The notes beneath the pieces were generated by a model. It was given only the letters and a program-made list of their open reading frames with translations. It was not told the origin of the DNA and searched no databases. A stretch of 64,000 bases of DNA, from the NCBI RefSeq assembly GCF_000948975.2, contig NZ_CP059735.1, positions 5,330,603 through 5,394,602 on the forward strand, written 5' to 3'. The position numbers were made by a program, and so were the translations under genes. The stretch is from Thalassomonas actiniarum (lineage in GTDB: Bacteria > Pseudomonadota > Gammaproteobacteria > Enterobacterales > Alteromonadaceae). Within the stretch, counting starts at the first letter, position 1, and every line of letters starts with the position of its first letter. This document shows positions 46,847-55,500 of the stretch, piece after piece.

Positions 46847-47602
46847 TTACAGGCGGCGCTGCCTGACCATCTCGAACAAACAAATCCCGGTAGCCACCGA
46901 AACATTCAGACTCGACACGCTGCCCGCCATCGGCAGTTTCACCAGCTCATCGCAATTTTCCCGGGTTAAGCGGCGCATGCCTTTACCTTCGGCGCCCATC
47001 ACCAGTGCCATAGGGCCGGATAATTTGACATCATAAAGACATTTGTCGGTTTCACCCGCGGTGCCTATGAGCCATATCCCCATTTGCTGCAAACTTTTCA
47101 TGGTACGGGCCAGGTTGGTAACCTGCACCAAAGGCACGCTTTCTGCGGCGCCAACGGCGACCTTGCGCACAACACCGGTTATCCTCGCGGCATTATCTTT
47201 GGGTACGATAATCGCCTGCACCCCTGCGGCATCGGCATTACGCAGGCAGGCGCCTAAATTATGGGGGTCGGTTACCCCGTCGAGGATCAGCAAAAATGCC
47301 TGCTCTCCTTTGGCATCCGCCCGGGATAAAATATCATCCAGATCGGCTTCCGTTAATGCCTTCTCCGCTTTAACCCGTGCCAATACCCCCTGGTGCTGCT
47401 CGCCGCTGCTTTTATCATCAAGCACTTTACGCTGAACAAACTGGGCATTAATACCGTATTTGCGGGCGAGATTAATCACCGGCATTAAACGTTCGTCATC
47501 ACGGCCTTTTAACAGCCACAATTCAATAAAGCGCTCCGGCGCCTTTTCTAATAATGCTTTAACGGCATGAATGCCAAAAACGAGTTCTTCTTGTTTCGCC
47601 AT
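46847..47602 (-). CDS. rlmB: 23S rRNA (guanosine-2251-2'-O)-methyltransferase
   Basis: This 251-residue SpoU-family trefoil-knot methyltransferase uses S-adenosylmethionine. The N-terminal L30e-like substrate domain is at about 5-80. The three SpoU motifs are [26 protein letters not shown] and [14 protein letters not shown]. It lies 36 bases after rnr, the standard rnr-rlmB pairing. Confidence 0.96.
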   Translation of the reverse strand: MAKQEELVFGIHAVKALLEKAPERFIELWLLKGRDDERLMPVINLARKYGINAQFVQRKVLDDKSSGEQHQGVLARVKAEKALTEADLDDILSRADAKGEQAFLLILDGVTDPHNLGACLRNADAAGVQAIIVPKDNAARITGVVRKVAVGAAESVPLVQVTNLARTMKSLQQMGIWLIGTAGETDKCLYDVKLSGPMALVMGAEGKGMRRLTRENCDELVKLPMAGSVSSLNVSVATGICLFEMVRQRRL

Positions 47603-47638
47603 GATCTTTTTTTACCTACTCAATGCTGTAAACCGGGT

Positions 47639-50089
47639 TTATTTCTCTTTCTTGCGGGCATTTTTCCCGGGTCTTGATTTTCTCGCCTTGCGCTTGGCCG
47701 CCTTGGACTTTTCTTTTTTCACCTTTTCTTTTTTAGCGCCTTTTGTCTTCTCTGTGCTTTTACCTTTGGCCGGCTTATCGCTTGCTTTGCCTTTGCCCGG
47801 GGCTGATTTGGTGCCCGCCTCGGCATTAGCCCGGCTTTTCCCGGAAGATTTTCCTGCTCCTTTGCCGGAGCGCCTGCCGCGAAGCGGTTTTGCCCGGCTC
47901 AGCACCGCATGCTCTCCGGATAACACCAGGTCGATTTTCTTCTCATCGAGATTAACGGCAGCCACTTTCACTTCCACCACATCACCGACATGGTATTTGG
48001 CGCCGGTATTTTCCCCGGTCAGCGACATGCGGATATCGTCGTAATGATAATAGTCATGCCCCAGGGAGGTAATATGCACTAAGCCTTCGATATGCAGCTC
48101 GCTTAAGCGGACAAAAAGACCAAAGTTGGTTACTGTGGCTATGACCCCGGTAAAGGTATCGCCGACATGATCCTGCATAAATTCGCACTTTAACCAGTCG
48201 CTGACATCCCTTGTGGCATCATCGGCACGCCTTTCCGTCATGGAGCAGTGTTCGCCAAGCTCAATCACCGCCTCTACCGGATAAGCGTAACAGCCGATAT
48301 TAACGATATCGTCTTTCTGCCCCTGCAAAATGGCTTTGATCACTCTGTGAATAACGAGATCCGGATAACGGCGTATCGGCGAAGTAAAATGCGCATAAGA
48401 GCCCAAAGCCAGACCAAAATGGCCGACATTGTCACTTTGATAGACCGCCTGTTTCATCGAACGCAACAACATGGTCTGGATCAGCTCCTGATCCGGCCTG
48501 CCGACGACTTTTTCCAGGATGTTGGAGTAATCCGCCGGCTCCGGCTGCTCCCTGGCGGGCACTTCAATGCCGAGCTCGCCAAGATAAGTGACAAAGTTTT
48601 TATATTTATCTTCACTCGGTTTGTCATGCACCCTGAACAGGCCCGGTACCTGATGTTTTTCCACAAATTTCGCGGTGGCAACATTGGCCAGGATCATACA
48701 TTCTTCGATGATCTTATGGGCGTCATTACGCACCACTTCCTCAACCGCTTCAATTTTACGCTGGGCATTAAAAATAAACCGGGACTCATTGGTTTCAAAG
48801 GCTATGGCGCCGCGCTTATTTCTGGCCTCGGTGAGGGCATGATACATTTGATGCAGATTTTCCAAATCTCCCACCAATGCAGAATATTGCGCGCGCAGCT
48901 CCTTATCGCCGTCAAGTATCGCCGCTACTTTGGTATAGGTAAAACGCGCATGGGAGCGCATCAGCGCCGGATAAAACTTCGAACCGGATAACTTGCCCTT
49001 GGCGCTGACCGTCATTTCACACACCATACACAGGCGGTCAACGTCCGGGTTCAGTGAACATAGGCCATTGGAGAGTTTTTCCGGCAGCATAGGGATCACC
49101 TGGCTGGGAAAATACACCGAATTACCCCGGCTGATGGCCTCGTCGTCTAACGCCGAGCCGGGACGTACATAATAACTGACATCGGCAATCGCCACCCACA
49201 ACCGCCAGCCGCCGCTTTTTTTCTGTTCGCAATACACGGCATCGTCAAAATCGCGGGCGTCTTCGCCGTCTATGGTCACTAAGGGTAATTCGCGCAGGTC
49301 GATACGCCCTGCCTTAGCCTTGGCATCCACCTCTTCCGCCAAAGGCTCCACCTCATCAAGCACCGATTGGGGCCACTGGTGCGGCAGATCATGCTCGCGC
49401 AGGGCAATTTCGATTTCCATACCCGGCGCCATATGCTCCCCTAACACTTCCACCACCTTGCCGACGGCATTGGCCCGCCTGGTGGGCCGCTGAATAATGT
49501 CCACCACCACCATCTGGCCATGGCGGGCGCCGTGTTTTTCATCCGGGGAAATCAAGATATCCTGCTTGATGCGGGCATCGTCCGGCACCACACAGGCAAT
49601 ATTATGTTCGACAAAAAAACGCCCGACGATACCGGCTTTTCGCGGCTCGACCACATTGAGGATTCGAACTTCTTTGCGCCCTTTTTTATCCAGGCGCTCG
49701 ATCAGGATAGCTTCAACGATATCGCCGTGGAAAACCCTTTGCATTTCATGGGAGGAAATATAATAGTCTTTGCCGCCGCTGTCGGGGGCAAAAAAACCAT
49801 AGCCGTCTCTGTGGCCGATAACCTTACCCGTCAAGACACTGTCTTTGGGGGCGAGCACATATTGTTTGAATTTATTAAAAAATAACTGGCCGCTGTTTTC
49901 CATCGCCCGCAAACGACGTTTCAGCCCTATCTGCTGTTCGTCTTGATGATAATTGAGGGCTTTACACAGAGCGTTAAAGGTATAGGGGGAAGGTGCTTTT
50001 TCAATGATAGAGAGCAAAAGTTCTCTGCTTGCTACCGGGTTTTCGTATTTTTCAGCTTCTCGCTTGGAAAAGGGATCTTTATGTGTCAC
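47639..50089 (-). CDS. rnr: Ribonuclease R
   Basis: This 816-residue 3'-5' exoribonuclease degrades structured RNA and takes part in rRNA quality control and trans-translation. In order: an N-terminal helix-turn-helix, two cold-shock domains (DGYGFFAPDSGGKDYYI), the RNB catalytic domain with DGEDARDFDDAVY aspartates, an S1 domain (DTFTGVIATVTNFGLFVRL) and a Lys/Arg-rich tail of about 85 residues for ribosome binding. Confidence 0.97.
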   Translation of the reverse strand: MTHKDPFSKREAEKYENPVASRELLLSIIEKAPSPYTFNALCKALNYHQDEQQIGLKRRLRAMENSGQLFFNKFKQYVLAPKDSVLTGKVIGHRDGYGFFAPDSGGKDYYISSHEMQRVFHGDIVEAILIERLDKKGRKEVRILNVVEPRKAGIVGRFFVEHNIACVVPDDARIKQDILISPDEKHGARHGQMVVVDIIQRPTRRANAVGKVVEVLGEHMAPGMEIEIALREHDLPHQWPQSVLDEVEPLAEEVDAKAKAGRIDLRELPLVTIDGEDARDFDDAVYCEQKKSGGWRLWVAIADVSYYVRPGSALDDEAISRGNSVYFPSQVIPMLPEKLSNGLCSLNPDVDRLCMVCEMTVSAKGKLSGSKFYPALMRSHARFTYTKVAAILDGDKELRAQYSALVGDLENLHQMYHALTEARNKRGAIAFETNESRFIFNAQRKIEAVEEVVRNDAHKIIEECMILANVATAKFVEKHQVPGLFRVHDKPSEDKYKNFVTYLGELGIEVPAREQPEPADYSNILEKVVGRPDQELIQTMLLRSMKQAVYQSDNVGHFGLALGSYAHFTSPIRRYPDLVIHRVIKAILQGQKDDIVNIGCYAYPVEAVIELGEHCSMTERRADDATRDVSDWLKCEFMQDHVGDTFTGVIATVTNFGLFVRLSELHIEGLVHITSLGHDYYHYDDIRMSLTGENTGAKYHVGDVVEVKVAAVNLDEKKIDLVLSGEHAVLSRAKPLRGRRSGKGAGKSSGKSRANAEAGTKSAPGKGKASDKPAKGKSTEKTKGAKKEKVKKEKSKAAKRKARKSRPGKNARKKEK

Positions 50090-50192
50090 AGGCTAGGGTC
50101 GTTGTTTTTTTGTCTAGTATATCCCAGAATAGCATTCAAATACATCAACTAGAGATAAACTGACGTTTTCGCCTCACCTTAGCTTTGCCATG

Positions 50193-50218
50193 AAAAGCAA
50201 GCACCTTGGCATGCTTGC
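50193..50218 (-). terminator. Terminator of motX
   Basis: GCAAGCA and TGCTTGC pair around an 8-base loop. On the - strand the stem runs into TTTTC. It lies about 40 bases past the motX stop. Confidence 0.7.
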
Positions 50219-50256
50219 GATAAAATCACCGGCAGCACGCCCGGCAGGCGAAAAGC

Positions 50257-50868
50257 TTAATAAACCGACTTTTTTGCCGCCCGCACCACATGCTCAGGCA
50301 TTTTTTCCGCCAGCTGCGCCAGCAGTGTACTGATTTTTTTATGCAGCTTTTTATCATCCGTCACCGAATGGTGCAGCTGAGAATAGAGCATGGGATAATC
50401 GAGCGGACTGCCGAAGCCCTGGTGATAAATTGCTGCCAGGCGCATCTGGGCCTTAAGGTTATTTTGCGAGGCCGCCACGCGCAGAAAAACAATGGCTTTT
50501 TCAATATCCACCTGCATAAACTTGCCGATATGATAATAACGCCCCAGTTGCTCCAGCGCTTCCGCCAACCCCTGATCTGCCGCCTCCTGCATGTAATGCA
50601 GGCCTAACTCGATATTTTTATCGACACAAACCCCATAGGCGAGCATATCCCCCCACAGGAACTGATAAGAAGGCATTTCCGCCTTGATCGCCCGCGCTTC
50701 AATATCCTGTACCAGCTGGCATTCATCCAATACCACCTGACCCAAATGTTTATTTTCTTTGATCAAATCAAGCAACTGATCATCGGTATAAACCTGAACC
50801 GCCTGTAAGTTCTGTGCCTGGACCATACCGGCCAGGGAAAGCATAAGTAAAACCATCAAGTAGCGCAT
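50257..50868 (-). CDS. motX: Sodium-driven polar flagellar motor protein MotX
   Basis: This 203-residue periplasmic protein has signal peptide MRYLMVLLMLSLAGMVQA. The N-terminal part QVYTDDQLLDLI...CQLVQDIEARA...PSYQFLWGDMLAYGVCVDK matches MotX. Sel1-like repeats follow (GLHYMQEAADQGLAEALEQLGRYYHIGK). With MotY it forms the T-ring that holds PomA/PomB-type stators. Two cysteines form the conserved disulfide. A location next to rnr and rlmB is also seen in vibrios. Confidence 0.92.
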   Translation of the reverse strand: MRYLMVLLMLSLAGMVQAQNLQAVQVYTDDQLLDLIKENKHLGQVVLDECQLVQDIEARAIKAEMPSYQFLWGDMLAYGVCVDKNIELGLHYMQEAADQGLAEALEQLGRYYHIGKFMQVDIEKAIVFLRVAASQNNLKAQMRLAAIYHQGFGSPLDYPMLYSQLHHSVTDDKKLHKKISTLLAQLAEKMPEHVVRAAKKSVY

Positions 50869-50965
50869 ATATTTCCTGCTTATTTTCCAGCGATCATTCC
50901 TGCCAACACACAGGAATATGTTATCTTATTTGCCGCTTATTACGAAACAACCTTGCCTGTGTTAA

Positions 50966-50992
50966 TTATCGGCCAATAAGCCAATAAGTTAA
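50966..50992 (-). promoter_or_regulatory. Candidate sigma28 (FliA) promoter of motX
   Basis: On the - strand GCCGATAA at 50973-50966 is an exact match to the FliA -10 consensus. About 10-11 bases upstream is TTAACTTA/TAACTTAT, a partial -35 match (5 of 8). It lies about 100 bases before motX. motX genes in vibrios are reported to be sigma28-dependent. Confidence 0.55.
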
Positions 50993-51099
50993 GGGCCGAC
51001 TTAGGATATTAACCCCTAAAGGGCGAAGGTGCTCACTCATATTAAGATTTCTAAAGCAATTTCAGTACCAGAAATTAGTCAATATTATGCCATTTAGCT

Positions 51100-52209
51100 A
51101 TGACATTCGCTAAAAGTTTAAGCAAAGTTTGCTTGCTAAAAAGCCATAAAAAAATCACAATGCCGGTCAAGCTCAGTATTAACAAAGTTTCAGTTTCAGC
51201 TATGCCCAATTTACAACAATTAATTGAGAACTCCAGAGTTAATGAAAGCATAGCGAACAAGCTGTTTGAAATTGAAACCGAAATCCTGGCCTGCCAGTCC
51301 AGCCAGGAACTGCTGCAACGCCTGCTGGAGTTAATCAAGGAAAAGTTTACCTTAACAGGTATTAGCCTGTTACTGGCCGAACCGACCCCCATCAGTTACC
51401 TGCTCGGGGTCAAACTGCAGTCAAGCTGGCACCAGCAAAACAGCCGCCAGGTAAGCGCCGAAACCCTTAAAGCCTTTCATCCCGACAACAAACCTTTGCT
51501 TTGCAATGAACCGGGCTCGCTGAAACCGGTTTTACCCCAGTCTTTGCTGGCAGGCGCCGAGTCTGTTGCCTTAATCCCGTTAAGGCTGGAAAATAAACTC
51601 TTTGCCAGTTTATTGTTTACCGACTGTGATAAAAACCGTTTCCATCCTGCGCTGGGCACCTTGCATTTAGAGCAGCTCGGGGTCAAAGCCAGCTTATGCC
51701 TGTCTAATGCCCTGATCCGCGATCAACTCGAATATATGGCCCATTACGACCGCCTTACCGGGGTCGCCAACCGCCGCTTGATGGAAAGTACTATTTCTGA
51801 GGAACTGGTAAGGCAACGGCGCTACGGCGTACCTTTTTCCCTGTTGTTTATTGACTGTAATAAGTTCAAGCAAATCAACGATACCTACGGCCATGATTGC
51901 GGCGATAAGGTACTGACCTATGTTGCCGATCAGCTCAGCCAGTTGATCCGGGAAAATGACCATTGTTTCCGTTATGCCGGTGATGAATTCGTGATCACCC
52001 TCGCGGGCCAGAGCTATCAAGAAGCCCGGGCGGTGGCCAAGCGCCTGATGGCATTTTTCCAAAATAACCCTATGCCCTACCAGGATCAGAAACTGGCAGT
52101 CACCATCAGCTGCGGTGTCGCCCAGAGCAAAGGACAGGAAAACATGGATGAGCTGTTAAAAGCTGCCGACCAGGACCTGTACCGGATAAAATCAGCTCAG
52201 CCAAGCTAA
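51100..52209 (+). CDS. Diguanylate cyclase with GAF-like (DUF484-type) sensor
   Basis: This cytoplasmic protein of up to 369 residues makes c-di-GMP. Three in-frame ATGs (51100, 51160, 51202) are possible starts and none has a clear ribosome site. The one at 51202 (MPNLQQLIENSRV) begins the conserved part. A GAF/DUF484-like sensor is followed by a GGDEF domain (YDRLTGVANRR, FIDCNKFKQINDTYGHDCGD). The active loop reads AGDEF, a variant that is active in some cyclases. The I-site RxxD (REND) five residues before it indicates product inhibition. It is divergent from motX. Confidence 0.88.
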   Translation: MTFAKSLSKVCLLKSHKKITMPVKLSINKVSVSAMPNLQQLIENSRVNESIANKLFEIETEILACQSSQELLQRLLELIKEKFTLTGISLLLAEPTPISYLLGVKLQSSWHQQNSRQVSAETLKAFHPDNKPLLCNEPGSLKPVLPQSLLAGAESVALIPLRLENKLFASLLFTDCDKNRFHPALGTLHLEQLGVKASLCLSNALIRDQLEYMAHYDRLTGVANRRLMESTISEELVRQRRYGVPFSLLFIDCNKFKQINDTYGHDCGDKVLTYVADQLSQLIRENDHCFRYAGDEFVITLAGQSYQEARAVAKRLMAFFQNNPMPYQDQKLAVTISCGVAQSKGQENMDELLKAADQDLYRIKSAQPS

Positions 52210-52393
52210 ACTAAGCCCCTAATATCACTCCTTTTTTAACTCCCTGTCCTTTACCTTGGCAGAAAATTGCAAATTCGCTCATCTTAAGCTTATATAAATA
52301 ATAACATTGGCAAACCGGCGCTATCGCCAACCGATTACAGGCTGCTGGCCGGCCCTTCTTATCCCACGGAAGTATGCTGCGCTTTTTTACCTG

Positions 52394-52558
52394 TTATACC
52401 AATTGCATTAAGTAAATGACCAAAATTCGGTGAGGATAAATTTTCAAGAACAAGGCGTTTGATTGAGCAATAGCAAGCTATTGTGATTGAAAACAACGCA
52501 GGACTTGGAGATTTAGACCACCCGAAAATGGTTAGATATTTAATAAAATTGGTATTAG
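52394..52558. mobile_element. Palindromic MITE-like repeat
   Basis: This 165-bp element starts TTATACCAATTGCATTAAG and ends in the imperfect complement (TTAATAAAATTGGTATTA). The centre is a near-perfect palindrome around CAATAGCAAGCTATTG. Elements with ends like TACCAATT are common in Alteromonadales and vibrios. No coding capacity. The remainder of the 52210-52596 gap shows nothing else. Confidence 0.65.
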
Positions 52559-52596
52559 CCTTCAACTGAGCTTAAATGCAATAAAACTGGCGTAAC

Positions 52597-53787
52597 ATGA
52601 TAACGATAAAAAAAATTTCAGAATTATCCGTCGGGCATTATGTCGTTGCCATCGCCGAACAAACAGGTCAGTTTACCCTGACCCAGCCCGACTATATCAA
52701 AAGCAAACTGGTGATCCGTAACCTCAGTAAAAAAGGCGTGTTGTCGGTTAAGGTTGATATCAGTAAAAGTCTGGATATCAAAAAAAACAACCAGAATGTA
52801 GAGACAGCTGTCGACTACCCGGTAGCCCCTTTCCCCCAGACACCGGTGATACGGGATCTTAACAGGGCGCGTAAACTGTTTAACGAATCAAAAGAAATAC
52901 AGCAGCAAGTGATCACTGATGTGCAAAACGGCCGCCAGCTTGATTTACGCCCGGTAGCGGATATTACCGGCCAGACCATGGAGGCGATCATGAAAGATCC
53001 CGATGCCCTGGCCTGCGTGATCAATATCCGGGAAAAAGACGCCTATTTACTCGAACACTCGATTTCGGTATCGGTATTGATCACTATCTTTGCCCGATAT
53101 TTAGGTTTTAAAAAGAAAATTATTCACCAGCTGGCCATAGGCGCTTTTCTGCACGATGTCGGTAAAATCAAGATCCCGGATAAAGTTTTAAATAAACCGG
53201 CAAAACTCAGCCATGACGAATTCGAGCTGATGAAAACCCATGTCAATCACTCCATCAAAATTGTCAAAAGCCTGCCCGGGATCAGTAATGCCGCCTTGTC
53301 CGTGGTCGCCCTGCACCATGAAAAGCTCACCGGCGATGGCTACCCGCTGCAGCTAAATGCAGAGAAAATATCCAGGTACGGGCGGATGATCACTATCTGC
53401 GATATTTTTGATGCTTTAACCGCCGACCGGGTATATAAAGAAGGTTACTGCCATGTCAAAGCCTTCAGCATATTACGCAAGCTGGCTCAGCAAAATGAAC
53501 TCGACAGCCCGCTGGTAGATCAATTTATCAAGTGTATGGGCATTTATCCTGTCGGTACCCTGGTAGAGCTGAACTCACATCGCTTGGCCATAGTGGACGG
53601 CCGCAACCAGGAAGATCCCATCCGCCCCAAAGTGCGCTCTTTCTATAATGTCGAACATCAGCATTATATGATGACGGAGGACATAGATCTGGCCGTCAAT
53701 GAAGACTTTATTGTCAAGGGAGTCAGGGCAGACGATTTTAATCTGGATATGAATAAAATCGTCGAATTCCTGCTGATGGAAGGCTAA
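52597..53787 (+). CDS. HD-GYP c-di-GMP phosphodiesterase with DUF3391
   Basis: This 396-residue cytoplasmic enzyme hydrolyses c-di-GMP. The N-terminal DUF3391 is at about 3-100 (VGHYVVAIAEQ). The HD-GYP domain has H-D in FLHDVGKIKIPDKVL and the HHE...GDGYP signature in ALHHEKLTGDGYPLQL. The 3' end of the gene is duplicated just downstream. It lies next to the GGDEF gene on the same strand, separated by the MITE-like element. Confidence 0.93.
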   Translation: MITIKKISELSVGHYVVAIAEQTGQFTLTQPDYIKSKLVIRNLSKKGVLSVKVDISKSLDIKKNNQNVETAVDYPVAPFPQTPVIRDLNRARKLFNESKEIQQQVITDVQNGRQLDLRPVADITGQTMEAIMKDPDALACVINIREKDAYLLEHSISVSVLITIFARYLGFKKKIIHQLAIGAFLHDVGKIKIPDKVLNKPAKLSHDEFELMKTHVNHSIKIVKSLPGISNAALSVVALHHEKLTGDGYPLQLNAEKISRYGRMITICDIFDALTADRVYKEGYCHVKAFSILRKLAQQNELDSPLVDQFIKCMGIYPVGTLVELNSHRLAIVDGRNQEDPIRPKVRSFYNVEHQHYMMTEDIDLAVNEDFIVKGVRADDFNLDMNKIVEFLLMEG

Positions 53788-53909
53788 GGTTGCCAGCCTA
53801 ACACTTTAACCGCAAAGAGCCGGCTATATCGTCAAAGGAGTCAGGGCAGACGATTTTAATCTGGATATGAATAAAATCGTCGAATTCCTGCTGATGGAAG
53901 GCTAAGGTT
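53713..53909 (+). repeat. Tandem duplication of the HD-GYP gene's 3' end
   Basis: Bases 53713-53791 (the last 25 or so codons with the stop) recur at 53831-53909 with one mismatch, a period of 118 bases. The flanks show weaker similarity. The second copy lies outside the gene and is not expressed in frame. The high identity suggests a recent event. Confidence 0.85.
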
Positions 53910-53940
53910 ACCGGTAGCAAGCTTAGCGGTAAAAAGCGAC

Positions 53941-55341
53941 CTACTGCCTGAAATCTATGCCGCTTTGGGCGGCAAAATAACTGAACAGGGTATATACAGC
54001 GGTGGTTTGCTTAAGATCTTCGGCGTTGACCTTATCCAGGGTATCATTTTCGGTATGGTGATAATCAAAATAAGCTAAGCCATCCGGCGAGAAATTAATG
54101 CTCGGCATACCGGCATCGCTTAACAGCCCCATATCCGACTGGGCCCGGGCGTTATTTTGTGGCGACAATGAAACACCCAGAGGTGCCAGGTAGCCGGCCA
54201 GTTCACGTACGCCGTTGAGGGCACTTGCGCCAACCCCGGGAGTCATCTGGTAAATCCGGCCGCTGCCAAAGTCCCATTCGGCTCCTATCATATGTTTGTC
54301 CATGTCATTTTTATGTCTTTTAACATAATCTTTCGCCCCCAATAAGCCGATTTCTTCCGCGGCAAAGAGGATGACCCTTATGCTGCGCTTGGGCCGTTTA
54401 GGCAACTTGGCAATATAATGGGCGGCAGATAACACCATGCCTATGCCTAAACCGTCATCCAGGGCGCCGGTACCGACATCCCAGCTGTCCAGGTGTGCAC
54501 CGATCACTACCACTTCATCTGGTTTTTCACTGCCGGTGATTTCACCGATCACATTCGCCGATTTCACCAATTGTTTTTCCCGGCTTGAACTCATATTCAA
54601 ATGAAAACTCACCGGTTTGCCGCGCTTAAGCTGGTTCACCAGCAAGTCGGCATCCGGGTTAGACAAAGCCGCCGCCGGGATTTGTTTCACCCCGTCTTTA
54701 TAACGCATCAAGCCGGTATGGGCGGTGCGGTTATTATCGGTACCGACAGAGCGCATGATCAGGGCAAGTGCCCCTTTTTCAGCGGCAATGCTGGCGCCGA
54801 CAACCCGGGTGCCTACCGCGGCGCCATAACCATGACCGTCGATATGGCGCTCCATACGATAAGAGACAAAGGCAATTTTTCCGTCCAGGCTGCCGGGCTT
54901 GGCGGCTTTTAACTCATCCAGGGTAGCAAAATGCGCCACAGGCGCCGTGATGCCCTTGCTTGGCGTGCCGACACTGCCGCCAAGGGCCAATATCGTCATT
55001 TTTTGCGGATAAGGGGCAACAATTTTTGCCTGCGCTTCCCCGCGCAGCCATAATTCATTGCTGATTTCTTCGGTCCAGACTTTATCAAAACCCAGGGCCT
55101 TCATTTTATCCTGCGCCCAAATTACTGCTTTTTCATCCCCCGGCGTGCCCATCATGCGGTTACCCACTTCCGTGGTTAACGACTCAATCAGCTGATAAGA
55201 CAAATTGGAATTTAACGTGATATCTTTTAGTTGCTTTAACTCTTCCTGCTCTGCTGCCGATAAGGAAGTTGCCTGACTCAGGGGGGCAAGCAAAGTAGCG
55301 GCACTGACAAGCGCCATAAAACCTAATGTTTTAACGAACAT
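53941..55341 (-). CDS. Secreted M28-family metallopeptidase (aminopeptidase)
   Basis: This zinc exopeptidase starts at ATG 55341 (ribosome site GAGGT) with signal peptide MFVKTLGFMALVSAATLLAPLSQA, giving 466 residues. A PA-type insert (about 140-265) lies before the catalytic core. Metal and catalytic residues are in VIGAHLDSWDVGTGALDDG (His, Asp, Asp), FAAEEIGLLG (Glu-Glu) and the C-terminal DYHHTENDTLD (His). Family members act as aminopeptidases or carboxypeptidases. It is a single-gene unit downstream of the phosphodiesterase gene in convergent orientation. Confidence 0.92.
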   Translation of the reverse strand: MFVKTLGFMALVSAATLLAPLSQATSLSAAEQEELKQLKDITLNSNLSYQLIESLTTEVGNRMMGTPGDEKAVIWAQDKMKALGFDKVWTEEISNELWLRGEAQAKIVAPYPQKMTILALGGSVGTPSKGITAPVAHFATLDELKAAKPGSLDGKIAFVSYRMERHIDGHGYGAAVGTRVVGASIAAEKGALALIMRSVGTDNNRTAHTGLMRYKDGVKQIPAAALSNPDADLLVNQLKRGKPVSFHLNMSSSREKQLVKSANVIGEITGSEKPDEVVVIGAHLDSWDVGTGALDDGLGIGMVLSAAHYIAKLPKRPKRSIRVILFAAEEIGLLGAKDYVKRHKNDMDKHMIGAEWDFGSGRIYQMTPGVGASALNGVRELAGYLAPLGVSLSPQNNARAQSDMGLLSDAGMPSINFSPDGLAYFDYHHTENDTLDKVNAEDLKQTTAVYTLFSYFAAQSGIDFRQ

Positions 55342-55421
55342 GGGGGACCTCTTATTAGTAAGGGGCTCTATGGTAATGGAAAAAATCACCGGGGGTAAAG
55401 CAAAGTTTTAGCAGACAAACG

Positions 55422-55460
55422 ATAAGCGGGTGTAGCAAAGATATTGCTACACCCGCTTAT
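55422..55460 (-). terminator. 17-bp perfect hairpin after the second RND operon
   Basis: ATAAGCGGGTGTAGCAA and its exact complement flank a 5-base loop, 40 bases past the pump stop. A T-run is missing, but the stem is very stable and is placed to end the operon or protect the mRNA. Confidence 0.6.
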
Positions 55461-55500
55461 TAAGCTTTAGACAAGTTTAACTAAGTTAAGGCAATGCCTG

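Noticed and set aside
50825-50900. Sigma54-like TTGGCAG...CGCTGG before motX
   Set aside because: The GG to GC distance is one base too long for sigma54, and the upstream sigma28 match is better.
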